DNA of 64,000 nucleotides from Anaeramoeba flamelloides (GCA_027625915.1 JANTQA010000015.1:10755001-10819000); one strand, 5' to 3'. Positions 11,069 through 22,997 are shown, counted from the first letter of the stretch. The notes: a model not told the origin generated them from the letters alone. Numbers and translations: made by a program.

Positions 11069-12197
11069 TTCCAGAATTCAAAAAAATTAAGTATAATCAA
11101 AGATTTTTCTCAATTCTTTTAAATTCTTTAAAAATCCAACTTTGTTTTTTTTTTAATTCAAGAAATAAACAGAAAATTATATATATATATATATTTTCTT
11201 TTTATTTCTGATATTTAAAAAAAACCTAAAAACAAAAAATAGTTTAAAATGGAAGAGATCTGTTTCTATATTAAAAATGAGAACTTAAATAAATTATCTA
11301 AATAGATATTTTTCTATTTATGATAAGAATAAAATAAAAACAAAATCTTTCAATTTATGCAAAAAATATTTTAACTTAGAAATAGATGAAGATATCAATC
11401 ATTTTTTATGGCACTACCCATTCTATAGAAAAAAATCGAAAAATTTGGATGAAAGAATTAATTCAAATAAACAATTATAATAAAAGACTAAAGAAAAATA
11501 TCTTTGATATTATTCAAAATAAAACAAACGATATTTATCCTATCATTGGCCACTGATCAAGAAAATTATGATTCTTTATTGAAATTTCTAAAAAAAAAAT
11601 TAGAAATTAGGGAATTGGAGTCAAGTGCCGTAGAGTAACTAGCATTTCCAGAATTCAAAAGAATAGAGAAAAATCTTAGATTTTACTTAATTCTTTTAAA
11701 TTTTGGAAAAAAGTCGTTAGGTTTTCTTGAATTTTCTGTTTATTTGGTAAATCTATTGATTTTCGTTAGGTTTTTTTTGGGTTTTTATGTTTTATCTGTT
11801 AAGTGTTCTAGGTTTTTTTGAGGTTTTCTTTTTTATTTGTGAAGTGTTCTAGGTTTTTTTTACTTTTTGAAATAAATAGAAAACTCAAAAAAACCTCACG
11901 AAAATCAATAGATTTTTTGAATAAAATAGAAAACCTCAAAAAAACCTAGAACACTTCACAAATAAATAGAAAACACAAAAAAACCTAACGAAAATATAAG
12001 GTTTTTCCAATTCGTTTAAATTTAAAAAAACATAACAAAACTTTTCGAGAATTTAAAACAAAAAGAAAACCCAAGAAACCTAAAGTTTTTTTTTTTTATT
12101 TGAAAGAATGGAGATAAAATCAAAGATTTTATACAATTCTTTTACATTAAAAAAAAGCTAACGGCTGTAAGAGGAAATTCATTTCCACCCATCTATA

Positions 12198-12205
<8 letters not shown>
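11069..12205 (+). mobile_element. LINE 3' end with two hairpin blocks and terminal hairpin
   Basis: In order: a single hairpin (TTTTCCAGAATTCAAAA at 11,069 with AATTCTTTTAAATTC), a second hairpin around a TA run (11,160-11,235), a degenerate LINE ORF end at about 11,380-11,625, then GTGCCGTAGAG and a long array of nested inverted repeats to 12,164. It ends CTAACGGCTGTAAGAGGAAATTCATTTCC and runs into a TA-rich tail. The ORF end encodes the motif INHFLWHYPFY, the degenerate counterpart of DHFLWECLFY at 20.4 kb, and corresponds to the His/Cys-rich C-terminus found in many non-LTR retrotransposon polyproteins. The copy is disabled. Confidence 0.7.
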
Positions 12206-12229
<24 letters not shown>

Positions 12230-12230
12230 A
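12192..12230. repeat. TA-rich microsatellite
   Basis: A run of about 39 nt, almost pure TA with one interruption, directly at the 3' tail of the LINE copy. It may have grown from the element's A/T tail. Confidence 0.85.
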
Positions 12231-12254
12231 AATTATTTCATTTTTTAAAAAAAA

Positions 12255-12560
12255 TTGATTTTTTAGTCACTAATCTATATTTCAAGACAAATTAAAGAAA
12301 GATTTTTGCAACTTTAAAGCCTGAACATTGATAATTCAACCTTCGAATTTGCATAGAAATGTAGATTTTTATCCTGAAATCCTTGACATTTTTACTAATA
12401 CAAAGATCATCTTTAATTGAAATAATCAACAAATAGTACTAATTCACTTCTAGATTTTTAGAGACATTTGAACCACGGCGAACTAATGTTGCTTACATTC
12501 TATAACACCATATTTTAATTTTAGGCTTCTTCTTGGTAGACATTACCCCCCCCTAAGAGA
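12255..12560 (-). mobile_element. Partial copy of the TTAA-type TIR element (family B)
   Basis: In reverse complement this matches the left arm of the 6,885-7,644 element: GCTTCTTCTTGGTAGACATTA at 12,522-12,542 corresponds to the region after GGGATTAGCG, and AATAGTACTAATTCACTTC is also recognisable. The outer end has become a C run and no second terminal repeat remains, so this is a truncated relic. Confidence 0.55.
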
Positions 12561-13637
12561 AAATTTAACGAGGTTCACCTATAAATTAAAATGGATCCAC
12601 ATAACACTAAATTTGAAAAAGTATTAAGATCTCCAAAAGTTTTCTTCTTTAAAAAGTTTGAAGAAGTTAGAAAAGAAATAATATTTTTTAAAAGCAATAT
12701 TTTTTTTTCATTCTTTTAACAAGTTGGCTTAAATTGGCCAACCATAATTTAGAAAAAAAAAAAAAAAAGATCTTTCATTTGGCTTGTTAAAAAAGAATTC
12801 AGAATAATTGTTCAAAACTTCTTGATTAAGTGAATCACAGAAATCACAGAAACACTCATCTCAAATTTTGACTAACTTTTTGATTTTTATTTCTCATGAG
12901 CAAATTCAGTTACTTTGGTTTTTTACCAATCATAAATATTTAATACAAGATTTTTCTAAAAAACGGTAAACTTTCAAAGCATTGTAAACTGGAATATTAT
13001 AGATTTGAAATTGAAAATTAATTGGTTTTTCTAGGGAAGAGTTTTAATAGGAGTAAAACATTACTTTTTGATATTTGATAAAAATCATTTTTTAACCAAA
13101 TGTATTGTTTATTATGCTACAAAGAAAATTAATAGCAAATTTTTTTGTGAAGATTAAAAAATTTTGATTTAAATTCAGAGATAAAAAAATATTGGATCTT
13201 TGAAAAAAAACTATCACTGAAAAAAAAATTAAATTTAAAATTAAAATTTTAAGTAGATATATTCATTTGACAATATATTGAACATAAAAAATCTAAATAT
13301 TTTAAAAATTAAACATAAAACGAAAAAATATGAATTTTGGGTATTTTTGTTAGTTTTACATTACAAAAGTATTAACTTTTAAAATTGAAATTTAAACTTT
13401 GAAAAAAAAAAAATAGACAAAATGTATGACCTAAATTATTTTTAAATTAAGTTTTTATGATGAATCAACTATTGATAATTTAAGGTTATTATTTATTCAA
13501 AATGTATCATTGAAACTACAGATTTATTACATTTTGATAAAAATATTAATATTTAAAATCAAAATTCCTCTTTAAAATGAAACAAAAAATGAAAAATAAA
13601 TTCTAATGATAATAAATAGGCACCACCAAATGGTCTG

Positions 13638-13638
<1 letters not shown>
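12561..13638. other. Gene-free AT-rich stretch
   Basis: No open frame of note, no recognised repeat family and no RNA gene. A/T homopolymers dominate. Confidence 0.4.

Positions 13639-13707
<69 letters not shown>
13639..13707. repeat. (AC)n microsatellite, about 34 units
   Basis: A pure AC dinucleotide run of 69 nt followed by ATATATATA, immediately before the TIR element at 13,716. It is the only long GC-containing microsatellite in the window. Confidence 0.97.
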
Positions 13708-13715
<8 letters not shown>

Positions 13716-13717
<2 letters not shown>

Positions 13718-14300
13718 AGATATTTCCAAAAAATTGGGGCAAATTTATTTTAAAATATATTTTTTAAACCCAATCTTCAAAAAAGTATTTAAACATCCAA
13801 AATCATTAACAATCATTTATAAATTCTTGATGATATTTAAATTTGTTTATTAGTATTGTATTACATAAATAAAAAATATTAAATTTTCTGATCTCGATTT
13901 TATATGATATTTTTTAGATGTGAAAAATGGTGTTTATTATTTTCTTTTTGATTGAAAAAATCGTTTTCATATCTTGTTTAATCACAACAAATTTTCAAAT
14001 AGAATTAAAAACATATAACTGCATTTTATTATTTAAAAAATCATTTGTACCCTTTCCATGTTTCCAGTTTTTTATCGAAATTGGTCGTACATTATTTTCA
14101 CCAAAAAAAGTACTATTTTTTTTTTCATTTTTTGGAAATATTTCATCCAACATAATTTATTATACATACCTTAGCCATTTATTCAATTGGTATTAATATT
14201 AAACTTAATTTGGTTTGTCGATTAATGAACACTTTTACTAACAAAATTGATTTTTTATGAAATGTAAAAAAAAATGCCCTACTTTTTTGGAAATACCTTA
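13716..14300. mobile_element. TIR element, 585 bp, about 30-nt terminal repeats
   Basis: The left end reads TAAGATATTTCCAAAAAATT and the right end, on the other strand, TAAGGTATTTCCAAAAAAGT; both continue GGGCA. TATA-like sequence flanks both sides. The plus-strand open frame 13,927-14,196 has no recognisable domain. On the minus strand a broken frame around 13,990-14,160 includes NNVRPISIKNWKHGKGTNDF, which looks coding-like and may be decayed transposase, but I cannot assign it. Confidence 0.65.
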
Positions 14301-15440
14301 TATACATGAACTAGATTCATAAACTTCAAAAAGAAGTATAAATATTCAAGAGAAACAACACACTCTCAAATCATTGATTTTAAAAACCACAAGAAAACCA
14401 TCCAGATTTGAAACTGAAGATTTTGTTTGGCTTGATTTGATATGAACCAACAACTACTTCTTGAATTTTGATCTTTAACCTTCTAGCCAAAAACTCAATT
14501 TCGATTGTCAGTAATAATTTTTTTATTTTTTTTGTTGGTTAAAATTAATTAGCAAAAACTCTTTTGTTGTATTTTCTTTTTTTTTTTTGATTATTTTTTT
14601 GTTTTGATTTTAAAAAAATTTCTACATTTTGGTTGTTTCTCAGTAAATTTATCAATGGTTGTATAAAAAATTCTTTTTTTTGTTGAAATGATAAAAACAA
14701 AAGAAAATTCTTTTTTATTTTGAACAAAATACCAGCCATTAAAAATGAAAAAGAATCTCAAATTTTTGATCTCTAAATTATTTTTTGAAGAATTATTTCC
14801 CTTTTTTTTTTTGAATTAAAATATTTTTTTTCCATTTGATACATTTGGTTTTATAAAATATATAGACACTGACAATTCCAGGATAAACAAATAATCTTTT
14901 TTTTTCCATTTCAAGGAACATAAACGTCAAATATATTGAAATATAGCCATTCAATGCTATTATACAAAATGAAATTAATTGAATTGCGAGAAACAAACAA
15001 AAAGAATATGAAATCCAAATTTAAAACTGAAAGATATTAAAACAAAACTCATTCATTGTCTTTATAAGTTTTTAAAGATTTTGAATTAATATTTTTAAAT
15101 CTGAGATTTTTGTTGTGTGGATTTTAAGAATTGTAAATTTTTGATTCTTTTTCATTTTTATTTATTCTAAGGGTCACAACTTGAAATAATCCCATTTTGA
15201 GAAGAGATTTGTGAACTTTGTTTCTGAAAAGAATGATCAAATTTTGGTAAAATATAAAATTTTAATTTACACTGATCAAATAGATATTAAATTCTTCTAA
15301 CAAGTTTCTTGTTGCATTTATTTGTAGAGGTATAAAAGCACAGTTTTAGCAAGGTCTCAAAATATTGTAATTCTATCCAAAACTTGAGTACATTAATAAC
15401 AAGTTGTCAGGGTACCAAATTTATTTTAGATTATCAACTC
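14301..15440. other. Gene-free stretch between TIR element and small charged-protein gene
   Basis: Two short hydrophobic frames on the minus strand (14,545-14,739 and 14,793-14,996) have no family resemblance and sit in poly-A/T DNA, so I do not call them genes. Confidence 0.35.
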
Positions 15441-15509
15441 TCAACAATGTTGTTTGATTATTTTTTTTCTTGATAAAAATATTCTTTGTTGTTCTTTTTT
15501 GTGATTTAG

Positions 15510-15971
15510 CTAAAAGAAGAAAAAAAAAAATAAAAAGATTACTTGATTCGAAATCTCCAATGAGTTCTCTTCTTCTTCTTCTTCTTCTTCTTCTTCTTCT
15601 TCTTCATCTGAGTAATCTTCTTTTAAAACAATTTGTTTGTTTTTATTTAAAATTACAAGATTTTGATTGTTTTGAAGATCGAGCATTAGCTCTTGATTGT
15701 CGGCTTGTTCTTTAGTTTTTGTTTTGATTTTCTTTTTTTGTAATTCTTTAGATGGGCTCGATAAAGTTCGGATCAGTTTGTTAGACTTGTGTTTGCCATT
15801 AAGCGAATGTTTTAGGTTTAGTCTTCCTTGTTGATCTATCTTTTTTTTGGGTTTCAGAAATTCTCCACTTGACTGTTTTTTTTTGAGATCTTTGAGTGTT
15901 TTTTTGAAATTAATATTTCTTTTTGTCATCGGATCAAGATCAAAAGTTACTTTTTTGTTTTCAGTTGACAT
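15510..15971 (-). CDS. Small highly charged protein, function unknown
   Basis: A 153-codon frame from ATG at 15,971. The N-terminal half is basic (MSTENKKVTFDLDPMTKRN, then KKTLKDLKKK and FLKPKKKIDQQGRL), followed by KKKIKTKTKEQADNQELMLD and an acidic run of about 14 Glu (15,556-15,604). I do not recognise a family; the composition resembles nuclear or RNA-associated disordered proteins. The apparent end (NQVIFLFFFFFF) is probably not protein: it reads GTAATC, a poly-pyrimidine run, then TTTTAG. That looks like a 33-nt intron (15,510-15,542) which, if removed, continues the frame to TGA at 15,441-15,443 with LNHKKEQQRIFLSRKKIIKQ. Alternatively the frame ends at TAG at 15,510. Confidence 0.5.
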   Translation of the reverse strand: MSTENKKVTFDLDPMTKRNINFKKTLKDLKKKQSSGEFLKPKKKIDQQGRLNLKHSLNGKHKSNKLIRTLSSPSKELQKKKIKTKTKEQADNQELMLDLQNNQNLVILNKNKQIVLKEDYSDEEEEEEEEEEEEENSLEISNQVIFLFFFFFF

Positions 15972-16629
15972 TTTCAGGTGTGTTCAAGAAAGGGAAATTA
16001 GTAACAATGATATTAAAGTCTTTTTTTCAAAAGTGTGATCAAAATAATTTTGAAAAGATGTTAAAAAATGAATTGGTTTGGATTAAAATTTTGGATTCTG
16101 TTTTTCTCTGTTTGGAAACAATTAGTTTTATTTGTTTAGAGAAGAAATGTTTGGGTGAATTCCTATTACTAAATGAGTTGATCAATAAGCATACTGTTAA
16201 TTTCAAAATAAATAGATCAAAATTTTCAATCAGCTTTCCATAAAAAAATCGCATATTATGGTATTAAAATAAATGATCAAAGATTCCCAATTTTCAACGG
16301 TAAATTATGAATTTAAGCTTGTTTAAAGATAATTAAAAATTTGAAAGGTTAATTATTTATAAATCTGTTTTTTTGGAAAGCTATGGTGAATATTATGTTC
16401 AATTTCTTTTGAAACCTATAGAAGGTTCATTTTTGTTCAGTTCAACAAAGTTATTCTCTTATTTTCAATTTTTTTGTTTCTTGATTAGGTAATATTTATT
16501 CTTTTCTTTAAAATAAACTAAATTTCATAATAAATGGCCCATCTTACATTTGAATAATGAATTGATTTTGTATCTTTTTGAAGTTTTTCTTCTCACAATG
16601 AAAAGTTTGCAAATAAATCATTTTTTCTC

Positions 16630-16802
16630 TTTTTTTATTTTTTCAACAGTGTTTTGTTAAAATGGAAAATGAAAATGAAAATTTGGAAAGAAGTAACAGA
16701 TGAATTAATGAAAAAATTGGTTTCAAATATGAAAAAGAGATTAGATTTAGTTTATTCAAATGGAAGGAGAATTGATAAATGGGTTTTTTTACTTTTTTAA
16801 AT
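16630..16802 (+). mobile_element. Tc1/mariner transposase C-terminal fragment
   Basis: A frame around 16,660-16,790 reads KMKIWKEVTDELMKKLVSNM, then KKRLDLVYSNGRRIDKW. This is the pattern of the last helix and end of Tc1-type transposases, where W, a hydrophobic-KLV-S-M-x-x-R stretch and N-G-G occur in that order. The catalytic DDE region is not recognisable upstream, so only a fragment is left. It may derive from the source that mobilised the TA-flanked MITEs at 18.9, 37.9 and 39.1 kb. Confidence 0.55.
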
Positions 16803-18935
16803 TTTCTATTTTTTATATAATGCTTATTTCAAAATAAATGTCCCAATTTTTTTTAACAGTTTTTTTTATTTTTCTTTCTAATATTTTTTGACAAAAAATA
16901 AAGATCTCTTGAGTATAGTATTGAATATTAAAATCGATATTTTTATATTAAAATAGATAACTTCAATTATTAAAAATATATTTCTTTAAAATTTGATTTT
17001 TAATGCGCCAATTATTATGAAAGATAGTTTACTATTCTTTTCTAATTAAACAATAAAATTTTTTAGTTCACATCCCAAAATAATTTTCTCTAGTTTATAA
17101 GTCGAAAGAAAATCCAAAGCTCTTGACAAAATCTTTTAAAAATGATAATTTTAGGGTAATAAATTAAACTTCCTTCTTGAATCTAAGACACTATTTTTCC
17201 TCTTATAATTTGGTTGTGCTAAATAATTAATATACAGTTTGGAAATTGAAATAAAAATTTTAATTTATTAATTCGAAAATAACAGTATTTCAAAACTAAA
17301 GCAATAATTAAAGAGGTTTGTTATTACAGCTGCTGTTGATTGTGAGTTTTGGAATTTATTTTTATTTTCTCTCTTTGAAAATTATAATTCTTTTGATTTC
17401 TTTTATTTGTGATAAATTACTTTTGATTTTTTAAAAAGTTTTTGATTTATAAAAGTGAATTTTCAAAAATCAAATTTTAATTCAATAAAATACTCAAAAT
17501 GGATTCTACTCTGACAAAAATAATTTGGTGTATAAAAATGTATGATTTTAAATATTTGAGAATAAAAATTATTTGATCTTTTTTGAGATTATTTACTTGA
17601 ATGTTTTTATTTTTGCAATAAAACCCCCTTAATGAATATTTTGAATAACTGATAGTACTGAAATTTTTATTCTTCCAATTCTAATATTATTTTAACTAAT
17701 AAAATCAAAAATATTTCATTATTAAAGAATTTCCAAAAAAAATCCAGTAATGTCAAATGTTTTAATTGAAGTTTGTTGCATTTGAATGGATCCCTCTGAA
17801 AATGATTTTGAAATTCTTTTTGAAACTCTTGTTGTTTTTGAGGACTTGATCCTGTATATCTGTCAAATTCAAAGATATTAGATAAAATAAACCCTTTTCA
17901 AAAATTTGGAAATACCTAAAATTAAAAATAGGCAAAAAAATGGCATCTTTTGGTCTTTTTCAAAACTAAATTCAAAACCGTAATTAAGTTCTATAGTATT
18001 ACTGGTTTTATCAATAACTATTTTCATCCAAATAAAAGAAAAAATAAAAATAAATTTCTTCAAAATGATATAATTCATACTGTAAAAAATGGTTAAATGC
18101 AATTTTTTTTTCAAAATAATTTTAATTTAAGAATATTATTAGTGAAAAAGGAAAATATCCACAATATTCTTTCTACTTCTTTTTTGTTGATTCATGAAAG
18201 ATATTTAAACTTGAAACCACCAAAACTGAATAAATACATATTTTTAAATTCAAAATGCTAATTTTATCTTGAATAGAAACAACATTACAATAAATTAAAT
18301 AAATAATTCAATTTTATTAATATTTATAAATACACCCAAAATTTTAAAAATTGGGATGCTTAATTGTGGAGTTTTATTAGATGTTTTGAATGATATATTT
18401 TGATTAGAAAAATTAATCTATTGTTTATTGAAATCTTTTTTTTTTTTTGAAATGAAAATTAAAAAAAAAATGTAAAAATACAAAATATGTATACTTTCAC
18501 AACCCTTTCACTATATAAATATATTTTACTAACTTTTTACATTAAGAACTTTTTACAAGTATTTTATTATATAAAAAAATTTAAAAATCAAAAAATTTGC
18601 TAAATTTGACTAAAAATATTGATTCATCAAATGATTAGATACCATCGACTAAACTTATTTCAACTTTTCTATTTAAATAAAATTTACTTTAACGTTATAT
18701 TAGTCATTCAAAATATTTTATTTTCGGTAGAATATTAAGTAATTGAAATCATTAGTTAAAATAAATTAAAAAGAATTTGTTGTTTTGAAAAATCAAAATT
18801 AATTCCAAATTGATAAAAAAATGTCATGTTGTTCATTTTTTTTTTATCAATTTTAACTTTAATTAAGATTTTTGAATTTTATTTAGTTATTAATAATTTG
18901 ATCAGATCCAATTATAATTGTGATTATTTTTTTTA
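16803..18935. other. Gene-free AT-rich stretch
   Basis: No supported gene. A minus-strand frame at 17,878-18,114 has no domain and lies in repeat-poor AT-rich DNA. No RNA gene is recognisable. Confidence 0.4.
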
Positions 18936-18937
18936 TA

Positions 18938-19134
18938 CAGTCAGTTCCACTTTTAAGGCACAAACTTTCAACGAAATTTAAGGAACAATAAAAATCTCAA
19001 ATTAAGGCCCAAAATTCAGATTCTTGTAAAATAAATTGTAAAAAAAAAAAAATTCAAATTTTGTGCCTTAATTTGAGATTTTTTTGTGCCTTAAATTTCG
19101 TCACTAGTTTGTGCCTTAAAAGTGAAACTGACTG
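18938..19134. mobile_element. Palindromic Tc1/mariner-type MITE, copy 1
   Basis: Flanked by TA on both sides. It starts CAGTCAGTTCCACTTTTAAG and ends with the complement of CAGTCAGTTTCACTTTTAAG. The arms continue through GGCACAAACT and CTCAAATTAAGGC and meet in a short A-rich centre, so the whole 197 bp folds into one hairpin. The TA target and CAGT terminus fit Tc1/mariner. This is the best preserved of three copies. Confidence 0.85.
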
Positions 19135-19136
19135 TA

Positions 19137-20390
19137 AGATGTATTTATTTTGCTTGATGATAAAAAATTTATCCAAATAGAAGTAAATTATTTCATACAA
19201 ATATCAATACTTGGTGAATTGGTTTCTACTTGAAGTAATGATTTCACAATTTTACACACCGATTAGATATATATTCATGGAGTAGAAAAATAGAAACAAC
19301 CACTTTACCAAAATGATATAGGTTTCTGAAAAATTATATTCGTGCTTTTCAGTCATATAATCACCAAAAAAAAGATGGTGTAAAAAAAATTATTTTGAAA
19401 TGTTTACAATTAAGAATTTCAAAAAAAAAGATATTAAAAAAAAAAAATTGAATTTTTAAGAAAATTAATTGTCCTGTTTGGATTATTTTTTAAAAATATA
19501 ATAGAAATTTATCTATTTATATTTAAAATTTTCATTCAGATTACAATTATTAATTATAATTTGATAAAAAATATTCTCTTGAAATTTTTATCCAAATCTA
19601 TAGATGGAAGAGACTCTCAAAAAATAAAAAAATAAATAATTATTATTTTTTTTTTACTTTTATACTTTATAAAAGAGAATTACAGGTTAGATTAGAATTT
19701 ATTTTATATCTTTATTTTTAATTAATGAGTATTTTTTTCAAAAGAAATTCATTTTATTATGTCATTTCAATATCAATTATAATTGTTTTTTTTTTCAATT
19801 AATTAAATTCATTTTTTTTTTTTTCACCTTTCTTGAAATATTTTAGAAACTTATTTATTATTAATATATCAATAAACAACTTAATGTTTTTATTTTAAAA
19901 AATTGTTATAATATTTTCCAGATAATTTTTTTGAATTTTATTAAATTAAAATATATCATTATTTCATCGAAATGTTAAAATTTTATTGGATTTAGACAAA
20001 ACTTTTCGAAAAATATTTACTTGACTTTAATTCATAGATTTATCAAAATATACCGGAATAATAAAAACAAAAAATAATTGTCTCTATTATCTTTCCTAAT
20101 CTTTACAATTCATTATTTTGTAAATTTTCAAAAAATCTTAAATTCAAAATAATTATTCTTTTTTAACATAAAAGAGTAATATATAATTTGAATACAATTA
20201 GTTTTAATTTTAATAAAATGTCTAACCCTTTGGAATTTTAGGCTTCTCTCAATAGTGTAAAAATTACAAAATTTTGATATTGGTCTTCAGACCAGTGTTA
20301 AAAATGAATTCATATTTCTCTCTTAATTTTATCACAAGTAAAAAGAAAAAATTGTGAATTAAAAAAAAATAATAATCTATCATACTGAGA
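19137..20390. other. Gene-free AT-rich stretch
   Basis: Long A/T homopolymers and no recognised gene, RNA or repeat. Confidence 0.4.
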
Positions 20391-20394
20391 ACAT

Positions 20395-20690
20395 TTAATA
20401 AACAAACAATTTCACATCGATCATTTTTTATGGGAATGTCTATTCTATAAAGAAAATCGAATAATTTGGATTAAAAATTTAATTCAAATTAACAAAAATA
20501 ATAAGAATAATATCTTTGATATTATTCAAAATAAAGAATAATTATTTATTTTATCATTAGTTAATGATAAAGAGAATTATGATTCTTTATTGAAATTTCT
20601 TAACAAAAATTTAGAAATTAGGGTTGTAAGAGGAAACTGATTTCCTCCCTTCAAAATCAAAATAAAAAAAATAAAAAAAAACAATTTTGA
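20395..20690 (+). mobile_element. LINE 3' end without hairpin array
   Basis: The frame reads HIDHFLWECLFYKENRIIWI, then KNLIQINKNNKNNIFDIIQ, one stop, and ENYDSLLKFLNKNLEIRVVR. This is the His/Cys-bearing C-terminus of a non-LTR retrotransposon polyprotein. Unlike the copies at 11.6, 40.6 and 44.1 kb there is no hairpin array: the ORF runs straight into GTAAGAGGAAACTGATTTCC, whose TGA lies in the loop of a perfect 7-bp stem (20,630-20,636 with 20,641-20,647), followed by CCCTTCAAAAT and an A-rich tail. It is a 5'-truncated relic. Confidence 0.75.
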
Positions 20691-20859
20691 AAAATGAATT
20701 AAAAGAAAGAAATTAAAAGAATGATCAGATAAAAAATCAATTTTCTTTTGGTTTCAATTTAATAAATGAATTAATATAATCAGTACATTGACAATAGTAA
20801 TCTATTAAGGGGTAATCATTGATTCTCAGATATTGTAGAACTTTTTTCATCCAAAGGGT

Positions 20860-22510
20860 TGATTTTTATTGAAGAAATATGACATATTCTAAGAATTTAA
20901 TCCAGTATTCTTCTCAAAATGAAATTTCAATTTAAAAAGCTTATTATTTTTTTTAAATTAATCAATTTTTTTTTAATTTTGTCAAATTTTTTTCTTGTTT
21001 TATTTCTCTTTTTTCTTTTTTTAAATGTCTATTCAAAAAAAAAAATGTTTGAAACTCTAAATTAACATTAAGAAAAGTGAGTCTTTGTAATTTCTTTTAA
21101 AAATGAAGACATTAATCAATAAAAACATCATATTGTGAACAATTTGAACTTTATAAAGAATTGAGAAATTTTGTACCAGAAAATTCAAATGAAAGGTGTT
21201 TAAAATTTTTTTATAACAGTTTTTTTTTTTTTTTTAGAAATTTTAGGTTTATTCAAGTTATTTCTTTTATGAATACCAAGTCTAATCTGGAGTTTATTAT
21301 TTATCTTATTTCTAAACAATCATATATTTGATTGATTCGTAAAAAAAATATGAAAATTAAATGTTTTGGCTGGGTATCTATGAGTGAAATGGAGTTTATA
21401 TATTGTGAAATAAATCTGAATAAACTTTATTCTATATACAAACAAAAAAAGGAAATCCAAATAATAAAAAAAATATCAAGAAAAAATAGCAATAAATCAT
21501 TTATTTCTCGATCATATCTTTAGTATTTGATATTATTACTTATTTCTAATTAATTCTTTTTTAAATTCTTCATCGGAATACTTTTGTTTCTAAATTTTTT
21601 CAATAAGAAATAACTTTTTGTTTCAAAAAAATTCCCAAAAATGAAAATCAAAATTCCTACTTTCATTTAATTCATCTAATTCTCGAGTGAGTTCAGAAAA
21701 TAGTATATTTATTGAATTCGACTTCAGAAATCAAGATTTATCGGATTTATTTGTTTGGTTTATTAATTATTTATTTTCCATTAAATTGGAAAATCAAAAT
21801 AATTCTGATTTTAAATGAAATTTATTCTTCAATTTATCTTTTAATTTGAGTTGAATTTTTGGAACTGTTTTTTGATTTTGAGAATTCAACTTTTTTTTTT
21901 AATTTTTGGAATAATATTCTTTTTTTTTGGTTTTGTTTGATAAAAATATTTGAAAAAAGAATTTTTTAAACAAATTTGTGAAAAAGGTATTGAAAAAAAA
22001 ATAATAAATAGCAATGTGTGAAAAATCCCAGGTAATTTCTTATCGTAAGATTCTTTTAAAAATATAACAAAGATAAAGAAGAAACAATCTTCGAAAAAAT
22101 ATTATTTAACTTGAATTGTTTTTTATATATTCTGGATCTTAACAAATTTATCTAGAAGTGATCTTACTAGTTTGGTATTCTAAAAGAAAAGGTATGTTTA
22201 AAACAAACACCTTCTCAGGTTTATTTTTTTTTTTCTTCTTTGATTAATTTCACTCCTTCCCAAAAACACATAACAAGAATACAAACCTAATTTAATAAAA
22301 ATCAAAAATAAAATCAAAAAAAATGTTCAAAAAATCAAAGATTCATTTCTGAATTACTTGAGGTTCTTTTTCTTTTTATAAATAGAAAAACGAATGGTGT
22401 TTTTGTTTCAAAAGTTTCAATATCGAATGATACTCATAAAAAACTTTTTTCATAATCTTAACACAATTAAATATTTATATAATGGAAAAATGTATCTACT
22501 TGCTTAATAT
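20860..22510 (+). repeat. Dispersed repeat family C, longest copy
   Basis: About 1.6 kb matching, in pieces, 7,660-8,545, 29,340-31,410 (interrupted), 53,740-54,360 (inverted) and 60,440-61,050. Landmarks are TATTCTTCTCAAAATGAAAT, GAAACTCTAAATTAACAT, GAAATGGAGTTTAT, AACACCTTCTC and the right end AAATGTATCTACTT. The short plus-strand frame at 21,332-21,523 is internal and not conserved in the other copies. Class unknown. Confidence 0.6.
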
Positions 22511-22990
22511 AATCACACGTATTGTCCAAATACCATTTTGAAACAAGACTCTATTCTGAAATTAAATAATTATATTTCTTAAAAGCCTAAGAATATTTGT
22601 TAGTAGCTGGATTATAAATGGGGAAAAATATTCACTTCATTTTCCTTTTACAAAAACGTTTTTTAATAGAAATTGACTATAATTGGCGATCTCAATTTAT
22701 TTGTTCGGTAATTATGAACGATTTATATTAACATGCCTAGGATCAACTTTATATCTGTTATGAAACAAAGAAATTGGATTGAAAATAAGAAAATCAACAG
22801 AGCATTGAGACAAGTAAGATTTCAAATATCCAAATCAATTGTGAGAAATAAAAGCAACAAAGAGATAATTTGGTAGAAAAATTCATTAAATTGACAAATA
22901 TCAATCAAAATAGGGAGTGAATCAGAGTCATGTTTTTCAACACAACAAAACCCGTTCATTTTTTTTAATTATTATTCCACAATCACTTTA
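22511..22990. other. 5' flank of the coiled-coil gene
   Basis: About 22,600-22,720 weakly matches 41,390-41,520 and 57,880-57,940 (a stretch with TTCATTCATCTTTCC-like wording). No promoter motif can be supported. Confidence 0.3.
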
Positions 22991-22997
22991 ATTAAAA

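Noticed and set aside
13927-14196. 89-codon plus-strand frame
   Set aside because: It lies within the 585-bp TIR element and has no recognisable motif; AT-rich hydrophobic wording only.
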